From: Acidobacteriota bacterium
Lineage (GTDB): Bacteria; Acidobacteriota; Thermoanaerobaculia; Gp7-AA8; JAHWKK01
Length of the DNA: 64,000 bases
NCBI GenBank assembly: GCA_019347945.1
Contig: JAHWKK010000018.1
Span: 1 to 64,000 of the forward strand
Direction of reading: 5' to 3'
Part shown: positions 16,154-24,247 of the stretch, one piece after another
How positions within the stretch are numbered: the first letter of the stretch is position 1
Layout: the number at the start of each line of letters is the position of its first letter
The notes under the pieces: model-generated
The model's input: the letters and a program-made list of their open reading frames with translations, nothing else
Database searches by the model: none
Told to the model about the DNA's origin: nothing
Program-made: the position numbers and the translations under genes

Positions 16154-18082
16154 ATGCGCCAGGTCATTTTCGGAGCTTTGCTGACGCTCACGAGCCTCAT
16201 CGCAGGCGCGTGCGCGACCCACGACCCGATCCCCGCCGCGTCCACTCCAGCCCCGGCACCCGAACCGGTGCGCTACACCGCGGAACAATTCTTCGCAACG
16301 ACCAGCTACGCGATGGCAGCGTCCGACGGGATCGCCTTTTCACGGGATGGAGAGAACATTCTCATCAGCAATGACGCGAGCGGAGTATTCAACGCCTACC
16401 TCCTGCCGGTGGACGGCGGCGAGCCGGTGCCTTTGACGCGATCGGACGACGACGCCACGTTCGGCGCCAGCTTCTTCCCCGCGGACGACCGGGTGCTCTT
16501 CACCGCCGACCAGGGTGGCAACGAGCTCCACCACGTCTATGTTCGTGAGGCAGACGGCTCCGTGCGCGATCTCACACCGGGTGAACGGCTGAAGGCGAGC
16601 TTCCTCGGGTGGAGCGCGGACGGCCGGACCTTCTGGGTTTCGACCAACGAGCGAAATCCCCAGATGTTCGATGTCTACGCGTACGACGCCGATGATTACG
16701 AGCGTCGGATGATCTTCGAAAATGAAGGCTACTCAATCGGCGACATCTCGAGCGACGGCCAGCAGATCGCTCTGGTCAAGCGACACAGCAGTGCCGACAG
16801 CGACATCTATCTCGCGCGGACGGGCGATGAGAGCGAGCCGCGACTGATCACCGAGCACGACGGGAACGTCGCCTACTCAGTGCACGGATTCACGCCGGAC
16901 GGGCGGTCTCTGATCTACGCGACGAACGAGACCAGCGAGTTCTCGGAAGCCTGGGCCTACGATCTGGCGACGGGCGAGAAACGCCGCGCCATTGCGGCCG
17001 ACTGGGACGTGATGTACGTCCTGCGCTCGTCGTCCGGCCGTTACCGGGTCCACGCGCTCAACGAAGACGCCTCGACCAGGCTCACCATCATCGATACGAC
17101 GACGGGCCGGCCCGTGCAACTGCGGGGCGTCCCGGAGGGCAACCTCGGCACCGTCCGGTTCAACCGCGACGAATCCGCGATCGCCTTCACGGTCGCCTCC
17201 GACACCTCTCCGAGCGACATATTCGTCGCCGATCTCGCCAGCGGAGCGGCGCGGCGGCTGACCAACGCCCTGAACCCGGCGATCGACGAAGATCAGCTCG
17301 TCGAGGCCACAGTTGCCCGTTTCCGCAGCTACGACGGCCTCGAAATCCCCGGCATTCTCTACCGCCCGCGTAAAGCGAGCGCGGCGAATCCGGTACCGGG
17401 CATCGTCCTCGTTCACGGTGGACCGGGAGGGCAGAGCCGGCGCGGGTACTCGCCGATGATCCAGCACCTCGTCAACAACGGATACGCGGTGTATGCGATC
17501 AACAATCGCGGCTCGTCCGGATACGGCAAGACCTTCTATCATCTCGACGATCGCAGACATGGCGACGTCGATCTGAAGGATGTGGTCGCCTCGCGCGACT
17601 GGCTCGCCTCGAAGGACTGGATCTCCGACCGGATTGCCGTGATGGGCGGCTCCTACGGCGGGTACATGACCGCGGCGGCGCTGGCGTTCCACCCGGAAGT
17701 CTTCGACGCCGGCGTCAACATCTTCGGTGTCACCAACTGGGTGCGTACACTCGAGTCGATCCCGGCGTGGTGGGGTGCCAATCGCGACGCGCTGTTCGAT
17801 GAGATGGGGGATCCCGCGGTCGACGCCGAGCGGCACCGGACGATCTCGCCGCTGTTCCACGCGACGAGAATCCGCCGGCCGATGCTGGTCGTCCAGGGAG
17901 CGAACGATCCGCGCGTGCTTCAGGTGGAGAGCGACGAGATCGTCGCGGCGGTGCGGGCGAACGACGTGCCGGTCGAGTACGTTCTGTTCCCGGACGAAGG
18001 GCACGGCTTCCAGAAAAAGCAGAACCGGATCGAGGCGTCCGAAGCGTACCTGAGATTCCTCGACCAGCACCTGCGACGCTGA
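16154..18082 (+). CDS. S9-family prolyl oligopeptidase-like lipoprotein
   Basis: A 642-aa serine peptidase. The signal peptide ends with a lipobox, TSLIAGAC, making a lipoprotein facing the periplasm or surface. Residues ~45-380 are a WD40/TolB-like beta-propeller (repeated strands such as SFLGWSADGRTFWVSTNERN). The C-terminal alpha/beta hydrolase has the oxyanion segment LVHGGPGGQSRRGYSP, the nucleophile elbow MGGSYGGYMTAA, the acid region VVQGANDPRVLQVES and the histidine in FPDEGHGFQKKQN. It should cleave short peptides. GGAGG lies before ATG 16154. Confidence 0.9.
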   Translation: MRQVIFGALLTLTSLIAGACATHDPIPAASTPAPAPEPVRYTAEQFFATTSYAMAASDGIAFSRDGENILISNDASGVFNAYLLPVDGGEPVPLTRSDDDATFGASFFPADDRVLFTADQGGNELHHVYVREADGSVRDLTPGERLKASFLGWSADGRTFWVSTNERNPQMFDVYAYDADDYERRMIFENEGYSIGDISSDGQQIALVKRHSSADSDIYLARTGDESEPRLITEHDGNVAYSVHGFTPDGRSLIYATNETSEFSEAWAYDLATGEKRRAIAADWDVMYVLRSSSGRYRVHALNEDASTRLTIIDTTTGRPVQLRGVPEGNLGTVRFNRDESAIAFTVASDTSPSDIFVADLASGAARRLTNALNPAIDEDQLVEATVARFRSYDGLEIPGILYRPRKASAANPVPGIVLVHGGPGGQSRRGYSPMIQHLVNNGYAVYAINNRGSSGYGKTFYHLDDRRHGDVDLKDVVASRDWLASKDWISDRIAVMGGSYGGYMTAAALAFHPEVFDAGVNIFGVTNWVRTLESIPAWWGANRDALFDEMGDPAVDAERHRTISPLFHATRIRRPMLVVQGANDPRVLQVESDEIVAAVRANDVPVEYVLFPDEGHGFQKKQNRIEASEAYLRFLDQHLRR

Positions 18083-18347
18083 AACGCGCCCGGATCGTAC
18101 CGCAGGCTTCGCCGACGAACGCAGGCTTCCAGCCCGCGCATGTAGCGCCGGTGCTCGTCTCTCCGATCAGCCCGCGTCAGCGGGCGACAGATCTTAGCCC
18201 CGGCTTCAGCCGGGGGACAGGAGCTCGTTCCCAAAAATCAGTCTCGAGCCCGCGTCAGCGGGCGACAGAGCACCGTCACGAACTTGCGCAATTTTCCCTA
18301 CCACCACGCCTCAAACCTCCAACCATCTTCCTTTCACTCTTCACTCT
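18083..18347. repeat. Repeat cluster between convergent S9 peptidase and DUF5694 genes
   Basis: Contains a CGCAGGCTTCCAGCCCGC-type palindrome (about 18100-18140), two copies of an AGCCCGCGTCAGCGGGCGACAGA hairpin-like element (about 18168-18192 and 18248-18272) with a CCCGGCTTCAGCCGGGG hairpin between, ACCTCCAA heptamers and a TCACTCTTC array ending in the DUF5694 stop. No gene. Confidence 0.65.
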
Positions 18348-19193
18348 TCACTCTTCACTCTTCCCACTGAGCTCCGCGAGCTTGCGCAACCGAACCCCGG
18401 GGTTGCTCTCGAACGCGTATTGCAGCCATCCCAGATGCCCCGCACCGTAGATGACGAGCACGCGCTCGTTCGGAGAGTCGACGAGCTGCACGATATTGCT
18501 GTAGATACGCATGTTGCGTCTGAACCAGTCGGAAACCAGATCGGCGCCGGCCCAGTCCCATGGTTCCCCGAGCTCCGCGAGCCGGAAATACGGGCCCACG
18601 TCCTCGGCGACCCGCTCGTCTGAATTCATGTAGAGCAGGGTCTCGAGGACCGTATGGGAGGCGAGATACGCGCTGAATGCCTCGACTCTCCCGCCCGTCT
18701 CTTCCTGCAATGCGTCGAGCTCGTCTGTTCTGCCGGTCGCCTGTGCGAACTTGACGAGACGGGGGAATGGGAACTCGCCGTCGACATCCACCGGGTATAT
18801 GGTCTCGTGCCCGAGCTCCTTCGCGAGGCGGAAACCGAGTTGCTCGACCTCGTTTCGCGTGAGCTCGCGCTCACCGGCAACGTAGTCGGCGTACGCCTCC
18901 TGGACGGTGCCCCGGCTGAAACGGGCCTCCACCGCGATCTTCGTCGGCCGGAACTTCTCGAGCACGTCAATGACCTCCCTGATCTCGGCCTGACGCCTGG
19001 GCGAAAGCACGTCATCGGCCTCGGTGTTGAAGACGTCGCGTCCGGGATTGTCCATGTGGTAGACACCGAGCACCAGCACCTCGGGTTTCTGTTCGGGTGC
19101 CGGTTGTGCGAAGAGAGAGAGTGAGACGAAAGCCGCCAGACCGATCGCGGCCATGGTGGCCGCAGGTCGCATTTCGAGGATTTTCTGCACCAT
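18348..19193 (-). CDS. DUF5694-domain secreted protein (TraB/ChaN-like fold suspected)
   Basis: A 281-aa protein with an N-terminal signal-like helix (AATMAAIGLAAFVSLSLFAQ). The mature part begins VLVLGVYHMDNPGRDVFN and continues with RPTKIAVEARFSRGTVQEAY, a D/E-rich region, and ends VLVIYGAGHLGWLQYAFESN. The GxxHxxNPG and GAGHLGWL motifs are features of DUF5694 and resemble TraB/GumN-type proteins; the function is not established. I moved the start to ATG 19193 because GGGAGGAG sits 6 nt upstream. The end LSGKSEE-stop is formed by the GAAGAGTGA array. Confidence 0.75.
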   Translation of the reverse strand: MVQKILEMRPAATMAAIGLAAFVSLSLFAQPAPEQKPEVLVLGVYHMDNPGRDVFNTEADDVLSPRRQAEIREVIDVLEKFRPTKIAVEARFSRGTVQEAYADYVAGERELTRNEVEQLGFRLAKELGHETIYPVDVDGEFPFPRLVKFAQATGRTDELDALQEETGGRVEAFSAYLASHTVLETLLYMNSDERVAEDVGPYFRLAELGEPWDWAGADLVSDWFRRNMRIYSNIVQLVDSPNERVLVIYGAGHLGWLQYAFESNPGVRLRKLAELSGKSEE

Positions 19194-19444
19194 GCACGCT
19201 CCTCCCTGGATCAGTATGGACAAAACTTTCATCCCTGCGCCGCATTCACCCCTTCACCTTCACTACGCCTGCCGCGCCGCCCAGTTACGACTTGCGCGCC
19301 TGCCGGGACGGCGAGCCTCTGGCGAGCCGCGGTCCTCGAACCTCAAACCTCCAACCTTTTACCATCACCGGGAGGGCGAGGCGCCTGCCGAGCCCGCGAC
19401 CTCCAACCTCCAACCTCAAACCCTCTTCTTTCACTCTTCCCTCT
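19194..19444. repeat. Repeat cluster between DUF5694 and fic
   Basis: Alternating units: GGCGAGCCTCTGGCGAGCC (about 19300-19330), ACCTCAAACCTCCAACC heptamers, GGGAGGGCGAGGCGCC palindrome (about 19370-19395), heptamers again, then a TCACTCTTC array entering the fic stop. This is the clearest example of the composite order palindrome-heptamer-9-mer. Confidence 0.7.
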
Positions 19445-20497
19445 TCACTCTTCACTCTTCTTTCGCCACCGTGCGCCCCTTCCCCTCCCGATCACCTCCA
19501 GCACTCCCTGGTCGCGAAGGCTCTGGAGCACGTTACGGATCGTCTCACGGCTGACGTCGGGGCACTCGGTCTCGATCTCGCTGATTCCGAACGGGATCAT
19601 CTTTCGCTCGACTGCCTCACGGACCCGTTGCGACTTCGAGCCTTTGAATGATTCGACCGAGCCAACGCGCTCTTCGAAGATCGTGTACGCACGGTTCAGA
19701 ACACCCCAGAAGTAATCATTCCACGGACGCCAGTCGTGTTTTCCCTCATGCCATGCCCGCGAGCTCATCTCCAGAGTCTCGTAGTACGACTCACGCGATT
19801 CCTCGAAAAGCCGCTCGAGGCTGACGTAGCGCCCCACGTCGTAGCCGGCGTGGTAGAGGAGAAGCAGCGTCAGAAGTCTGGCCACGCGACCGTTCCCGTC
19901 GCGGAACGGATGAATGCACAGAAAGTCGAGGACCGTCAGCGGAATCAGCACGAGAGGATCGTGAGCGCGAGCGAGCGCATCGCGATAGCGTCGAACCATC
20001 TCCTCCATCGTCTCGGGAGTCATCGCCGCGGCTACGGCTCGAAATCGAATCCGGGTAATCTCACCCCTCGGGTTCCGCTCGACGATCTCGTTGTCGACAT
20101 TCTTCCATTTCCCCCCCTCCTCGGGAAGGTAGGAGTAAATCGTCTGGTGAAGCTGACGGATGATGTTCACGGAGAACGGCATGTCGCGCCGCGCCTGATG
20201 AATCAGCTCGAGCGCGTCGCGGTACCCCGCGATCTCCTGCTCGGAACGGTTGCGCGGCGTCGTGGAGTGCCCGACCAGCGCTTCGAGCCGCGCCTTCGGT
20301 GCCGTGATCCCCTCCAGGCGGTTGGATGAATCCGTCGACTCGACGATCGCAACAGTCCGCAGCGCCTCGAGCGTCTCCGGCCGCTGCTTCTCATACAGCT
20401 CCTGCTTTCCTCGGTATTCGCCGAGCGCACGAAGGGTCGACACCTGTGCCGGCGTGAAAGAGAGGTCCTGGAGATACCCGGGGCTGAGTGAGTGCAT
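19445..20497 (-). CDS. Fic-family protein (predicted AMP transferase) with C-terminal winged helix
   Basis: A 350-aa protein. The Fic core carries HPFRDGNGRVAR (196-207), so the catalytic histidine and the nucleotide-binding loop are intact. Upstream, SNRLEG (58-63) fits the inhibitory (S/T)xxxE(G/N) helix, so this is a self-inhibited class II type. The C-terminal ~80 residues (SQRVREAVERKMIPFG, VSRETIRNVLQSLRDQGVLE) form a winged helix as in many Fic proteins thought to bind their own promoters. A 27-bp dyad lies just upstream. Target proteins unknown. The tail ...WRKKSEE-stop comes from the 9-mer repeat. Confidence 0.88.
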   Translation of the reverse strand: MHSLSPGYLQDLSFTPAQVSTLRALGEYRGKQELYEKQRPETLEALRTVAIVESTDSSNRLEGITAPKARLEALVGHSTTPRNRSEQEIAGYRDALELIHQARRDMPFSVNIIRQLHQTIYSYLPEEGGKWKNVDNEIVERNPRGEITRIRFRAVAAAMTPETMEEMVRRYRDALARAHDPLVLIPLTVLDFLCIHPFRDGNGRVARLLTLLLLYHAGYDVGRYVSLERLFEESRESYYETLEMSSRAWHEGKHDWRPWNDYFWGVLNRAYTIFEERVGSVESFKGSKSQRVREAVERKMIPFGISEIETECPDVSRETIRNVLQSLRDQGVLEVIGRGRGARWRKKSEE

Positions 20498-20507
20498 GGG
20501 GCTAAAA

Positions 20508-20534
20508 GTGGTATTTCTTTAGCCATAATACCAC
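20508..20534. promoter_or_regulatory. Dyad operator upstream of fic
   Basis: GTGGTATT and AATACCAC are perfect 8-bp inverted arms with an 11-bp spacer, centred 24 bp before the fic start. The arms are AT-richer than the surroundings. A helix-turn-helix protein, plausibly Fic's own C-terminal domain, could bind here. Confidence 0.55.
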
Positions 20535-20595
20535 CTATCAGAAACGATTACCCTCTTTTCTGCTGCTGCGGCAAGTAGTTTCAGGAGAGAAAGTA

Positions 20596-20687
20596 CCAAC
20601 CTGTGAGGTCCCTTCGGTTTCCCCCACCCATCACCCCTCAGGGCAGGCTCCTCGCTTACCCGCCCGACCGCCCGCTCGGGATGACGT
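20596..20687 (-). repeat. Left inverted-repeat arm flanking the GIY-YIG gene
   Basis: A 92-bp segment that, read on the minus strand, begins ACGTCATCCCGAGCGGG and ends CACAGGTTGG. It matches 21227-21318 on the plus strand at about 85 of 92 positions by eye, with the mismatches clustered in a G-rich stretch near one end. Confidence 0.8.
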
Positions 20688-20717
20688 GGGAAAAGGAATA
20701 GCGAGTGTGAAAACTCT

Positions 20718-21041
20718 TCAGAGCACTCGAAACTCCATCCCGGCACTTGCATGAGCCGCCTGACCCGAAAGGTCCCGCAACCCGGGGTTGATCGATCGAA
20801 CGAGAGCTTCCTTGCGTGAGCGCCGCCAGCCCTTGATTTGCTTTTCGCGTTCGATCGCCCGCCTGACGCTCGAATGGCACTCGAACCAGACGAGCTTCGA
20901 GACGCGATACCTTGCGGTGAACCCATCAGCCTCTCCGGCACGATGTTCAGCAAGCCGACGGCACAGATCGTTGGTGACGCCTGTATAGAGGGCCACCCCG
21001 CTTTCGCTCATCAGAATGTATACGATGAACATGCGTTGCAT
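20718..21041 (-). CDS. GIY-YIG nuclease-superfamily protein (COG2827-like)
   Basis: A 107-aa protein. The GIY-YIG core reads FIVYILMSESGVALYTGVTN, followed by DLCRRLAEHRAGEADGFTAR, VWFECHSSVRRAIEREKQIK and GWRRSRKEALVRSINP. Tyrosines, arginine R28 and the glutamate in AIEREK are in the expected places. Such single-domain members are presumed endonucleases but few have been tested. The gene is bracketed by 92-bp inverted repeats of a family that also occurs singly at 6.15 kb and in direct repeats downstream. ATG 21032 is an alternative start. Confidence 0.85.
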   Translation of the reverse strand: MQRMFIVYILMSESGVALYTGVTNDLCRRLAEHRAGEADGFTARYRVSKLVWFECHSSVRRAIEREKQIKGWRRSRKEALVRSINPGLRDLSGQAAHASAGMEFRVL

Positions 21042-21047
21042 CCGACG

Positions 21048-21250
21048 ACGATACCTCGGCGGTGTGTTGCTCTACAGTACGTAGAACGCACACTTCCGCC
21101 CTCGCATGCTCAAACCGACGTCATCCCGAGCGGGCGGGTGGTTGGGCAAGCGAGGGACGATACCGCGGCGGTGTGTTGCTCTACAGTACTCAGAACGCAC
21201 ACTTCCGCCCTCGCATACTCAAACCGACGTCATCCCGAGCGGGTGGGTGG
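21048..21250 (+). repeat. Tandem duplication of the GIY-YIG upstream region
   Basis: Two adjacent ~100-bp units, each starting GACGATACC and containing CGGCGGTGTGTTGCTCTACA and GAACGCACACTTCCGCCCTC, and ending in the first part of the CGTCATCCCGAGCGGG repeat. The first unit stops at GCAAGCGAGG and is followed directly by the second. Confidence 0.75.
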
Positions 21251-21620
21251 TTGGGCAAGCGAGGAGCCTGCCCTGAGGGGTGATGGGTGGGGGAAACCGA
21301 AGGGACCTCGCAGGTTGGGACAGCCAGACCAGCGTAGCGCTGAGAAATTGCGACACTCGTCATCCTGCACGCCGGTTGAATGCAGAAATGACAACCGGAG
21401 CCCAGAACACTCCGGATCCGCATACTCAAACCGACGTCATCCCGAGCGGGTGGGTGGTTGGGCAAGCGAGGAGCCTGCCCTGAGGGGTGAGGGTGGGGGA
21501 CACCGAAGGGACCTCGCAGGTTGGGACAGCCAGACCAGGCGTAGCCCTGAGAAATTGCGACAGTCGTCATCCTGCACGCCGGTTGAATGCAGAAAATGAC
21601 AACCGGAGCCCAGAACACTC
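21215..21620 (+). repeat. Two ~200-bp direct repeats of the CGTCATCCCGAGCGGG element
   Basis: Units at about 21215-21412 and 21418-21617 are nearly identical. Each runs from ACTCAAACCGACGTCATCCC through CTGCCCTGAGGGGTGA, GACCTCGCAGGTTGGGACAG and CTGAGAAATTGCGACA to CCGGAGCCCAGAACACTCC. The first contains the right arm (21227-21318) of the inverted repeat around the GIY-YIG gene. The second ends ~40 bp before the UPF0158 gene. Confidence 0.8.
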
Positions 21621-21656
21621 CAACCTCCAAGCTGCTAAAGTCTCGCAACGAACGCC

Positions 21657-22181
21657 ATGTCCGACCCGAGAAACCCGGAAAAGCGCCCTCCTCGCGAAGA
21701 AGACCCTTACACCCCGGACGCGAAGGTCTCGCTCTCCCGGGTCGTCGGAGAGATGGGCGTGGTCAACGAACACATCACTCTCTATCTGAACCGCAGCACC
21801 GGCGAGACTTTCTTCGTCAGCGACGAAATCGACGTCGACGCGGAGGACTTCGATGACGACGAGCTTTCGTCACTGCCGGATTGGGAGCGGGAAACGATCG
21901 AGAAATCGAAAGAAGTTCTCGAAAGCGACGACTGGATCGAGCTCCCGAGTCAGTTCGATCTCGATGAGTATCGAGCGATGACGGAGTTCGCGCAAGGGCA
22001 GCACCCGGGCGTGAGCCGGACGCTCGGCGACGCCCTGCACGGCAGCGGCGCCTTCCGCCGTTTCAAGCGCGCGATCGACGAGTTCGGCGTGAGGGAGGAG
22101 TGGTTCGAGTTTCGGGAAGGATGGATCGCCGACGCGGTTCGCCGCGTTCTCGAGAGGCACCGAATCCCGTTCCGCCGCTAA
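21657..22181 (+). CDS. UPF0158-family protein
   Basis: A 174-aa acidic cytoplasmic protein. Recognisable blocks are YLNRSTGETFFVSDEI, LPSQFDLDEYRAMTEFA, the central GSGAFRRFKRAIDEFGVREE and the C-terminal WFEFREGWIADAVRRVLERH. The GxFRRFKxxI..WxxF pattern is the UPF0158 hallmark. Function unknown. The stop is 2 bp before the next start, so the two genes are co-transcribed and probably coupled. Confidence 0.8.
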   Translation: MSDPRNPEKRPPREEDPYTPDAKVSLSRVVGEMGVVNEHITLYLNRSTGETFFVSDEIDVDAEDFDDDELSSLPDWERETIEKSKEVLESDDWIELPSQFDLDEYRAMTEFAQGQHPGVSRTLGDALHGSGAFRRFKRAIDEFGVREEWFEFREGWIADAVRRVLERHRIPFRR

Positions 22182-22183
22182 CG

Positions 22184-22681
22184 ATGGTGAACCTCCGCTG
22201 CACAGCGAAGCTCGCGAAACGTCTGAAGCTCGGCAAGCTCGAAAAGGTTCCGTCGTCGGGCGAGCTCTTCGCCGAGTGGCACGCGAACGTGATCTGGGTG
22301 GATCGGAAGCCGCTCATTCTGGCGGTCGAGGATCGCACGAGGCTCCCGCTTCTCGTCAGGGCGCGCGATCTCGACCGGCTTCCTCAGCATCTGGCGGGCG
22401 CGCTGAGCGAGATCCTCGCAGAGATCGGAATCGAGCCTGAAGTCGCGGATGGCTATGCGTCGCAGCTGGCAAGCGGCGTCCGGTATAGCGCGTCGGTCGA
22501 CAAGAGCGTGCTCGGGACGATCAATGACTGTGCGAACACGGTGAGCTATCACTACGCGGCTGGCAGCTCGCTGTTCGAGTGCATGAAACTTCTTTCCACC
22601 ATGCCGATGGGCCCCCTCGGGTACAACTCCCCCGGCCCCGTCGTCCGAGCCGTGATCCGGTTCGATCCCACGGTGAACTGA
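22184..22681 (+). CDS. DUF6933-like protein
   Basis: A 165-aa protein. The start LRCTAKLAKRLKLGKLEKV and the block LFAEWHANVIWVDRKPLILA followed by LPLLVRARDLDRLP resemble DUF6933 proteins. The C-terminal part contains SVLGTINDCANTVSYHYAAG. No catalytic motif is clear. The longer upstream frame is antisense or out of frame with UPF0158; ATG 22184 immediately after its stop is the natural start. Confidence 0.6.
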   Translation: MVNLRCTAKLAKRLKLGKLEKVPSSGELFAEWHANVIWVDRKPLILAVEDRTRLPLLVRARDLDRLPQHLAGALSEILAEIGIEPEVADGYASQLASGVRYSASVDKSVLGTINDCANTVSYHYAAGSSLFECMKLLSTMPMGPLGYNSPGPVVRAVIRFDPTVN

Positions 22682-23240
22682 CAGGATCCCACCCAGGATC
22701 GCCACGCGCCGGCCGTAACGTGGGCTTCAGCCTGCCGTGTCACGGACGAAATGCGGGGCGCGGGACGCGGGACAAGCTTGCGCGATGAAACATTTCACCG
22801 GGAGGGCGAGGCTCCTGCCGAGCCGCACGGTCACGAGATGGCGCAATGTCTCCCATCACCGGGAGGGCGAGCCTCTGGCGAGCCGCGAGCTGGCGGAACC
22901 AAACATCCCCGACCGGGAGGGCGAAGCTCCTGCTGAGCCGCACCCTCGCCGGATGGCAGAAAGCTCGTTTTTAGTGCAAAGATCGAGAGTTTGACCGAAA
23001 CAGAATGGTTTTAGGTGACATTCAGGTGGAACGCAACGGGGCGGCTCGGCAGGAGCCTCGCCCTCCCGGCAATCGCGGACATCGCGCAAGCTCGTGGCAC
23101 TAGGCGGGCACGAGGCGGCCGTATCGCCGGCTTCCAGCCCGCACCAAACTTCACGCGCGACAGTGCGACCTCCCGGGTTCTCCACGCGACCCGGCCCGCC
23201 TTCGCCATCCCTTCACCCACGACCGGTTTAAACTTCCCTC
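22682..23240. repeat. Long repeat-only gap
   Basis: No gene. It carries five or more copies of the GGGCGAGGCTCCTGCCGAGCC / GGGCGAGCCTCTGGCGAGCC family (about 22798-22825, 22858-22890, 22912-22945, 23035-23070 reversed), a GGCTTCAGCCTGCCGTGTC palindrome (about 22722-22742), a GGCTTCCAGCCCGC copy (about 23130), and a segment CATTCAGGTGGAACGCAACG (about 23020) that also occurs beside DUF305 at about 13335. Confidence 0.7.
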
Positions 23241-24068
23241 ATGCGCATCGCCTGGGCCACCGATGTCCATCTCGACTTTCTCGATCGCGATGGCCTGCGC
23301 CAGTTCGCGCATCGGCTGCTTGAGCCCGAGCCCGACGCGATCATCCTCTCGGGGGACATCAGCGTCGCACCTTCTCTCGTCGACCATCTCGAGATCGTTG
23401 CCGAAGCCATCAGACGCCCGGTCTACTTCGTTCTCGGCAATCACGACTTCTATCGCGATGGCATTTCAGAGGTCCGGAGCCGGATGCGCGAGCTCAGCGC
23501 TCGATCGAACTTACTCCGCTGGCTTCCCGCGGCTCAGGTCGTCCCCCTCGGGGATGGTGTCTGCCTGGCGGGAGTCGACGGCTGGGGGGATGGCCGGGCG
23601 GGACGTCCGTGGGACAGCGAGATCCTGCTGAATGATTTCTTTCTGATCCGGGAGTTGATTGGACTTTCGCGTGAAGATCTCGTCTCGCGGCTACGGGATC
23701 TCGGCGATCGCGAAGCCGGGCTCGCACGCGAGCTGCTGGGCGAGCTGCCCGGCGATGTCCGCGAAGTCGTGTTCGTGACGCACGTCCCTCCGTTCGTCGA
23801 AGCGTGCTGGCACGAGGGGGCGGTCAGCGGCGAGGATTGGCAGCCCTGGTTCACCTGTGTCGCGCTCGGCGGGGCACTGCTCGAGGTTTCCAGCCGCAAC
23901 CCGGATCGCGAGTTCACGGTTTTGTGCGGCCACACGCACAGTTCCGGATTCGCACGGCTCGCGCCGAACCTTCGTGTCTACACCGGCGCCGCGGAATACG
24001 GCTCTCCGACGATTGCCGGGCTCATCGAAATTGAGCCGGACGGTGTAACGGTGACGACCCGAGCCTGA
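23241..24068 (+). CDS. Metallophosphoesterase (calcineurin-like)
   Basis: A 275-aa cytoplasmic phosphoesterase. Metal-binding motifs are in order: ATDVHLDF (DxH), ILSGDIS (GDxx), VLGNHDFY (GNHD), VFVTHVPPF (H) and CGHTHSSGF (GHxH). The set is complete, so it should be a dinuclear metal enzyme, but the substrate cannot be told. ATG 23241 starts the domain directly; no ribosome site is visible. Confidence 0.87.
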   Translation: MRIAWATDVHLDFLDRDGLRQFAHRLLEPEPDAIILSGDISVAPSLVDHLEIVAEAIRRPVYFVLGNHDFYRDGISEVRSRMRELSARSNLLRWLPAAQVVPLGDGVCLAGVDGWGDGRAGRPWDSEILLNDFFLIRELIGLSREDLVSRLRDLGDREAGLARELLGELPGDVREVVFVTHVPPFVEACWHEGAVSGEDWQPWFTCVALGGALLEVSSRNPDREFTVLCGHTHSSGFARLAPNLRVYTGAAEYGSPTIAGLIEIEPDGVTVTTRA

Positions 24069-24074
24069 AGCCAT

Positions 24075-24247
24075 ACTGATTCGCAGGAAGCCTGCCGAGC
24101 ATGTCGATGGAGCTGAGCAGCGGCTCGAGCTCATGCTCACGAAGGGCCGAGCTCAATAGCATCCGCATCGGGCGGCTGGAGATCTATCCCGGTTCTGAAA
24201 TTACCCTTCCCTATCGCGCCGGTTGAAAATCCGATGCTTATCGTCAT
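24075..24247 (-). pseudogene. Truncated duplicate of the 5' end of the sugar isomerase gene
   Basis: On the minus strand the frame reads MTISIGFSTGAIGKGNFRTG then IDLQPPDADAIEL, and after a one-base frameshift ALREHELEPLLSSIDM. The gene at 24620-25305 reads MTRNIGFSTGALAKGNFREG and ALREHELEPLLAALDQ. The flanking 60 bp upstream of both starts are also nearly identical (24248-24310 versus 25306-25370). The copy breaks off against the metallophosphoesterase stop. Confidence 0.7.

Noticed and set aside
21048-21620. CRISPR-like array
   Set aside because: Repeats are ~100-200 bp and contiguous, without regular short spacers, and no cas gene is present.
23691-24140. Minus-strand frame of 149 aa across the metallophosphoesterase
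   Set aside because: Shadow frame; only the last part touches the isomerase remnant, which I report separately.
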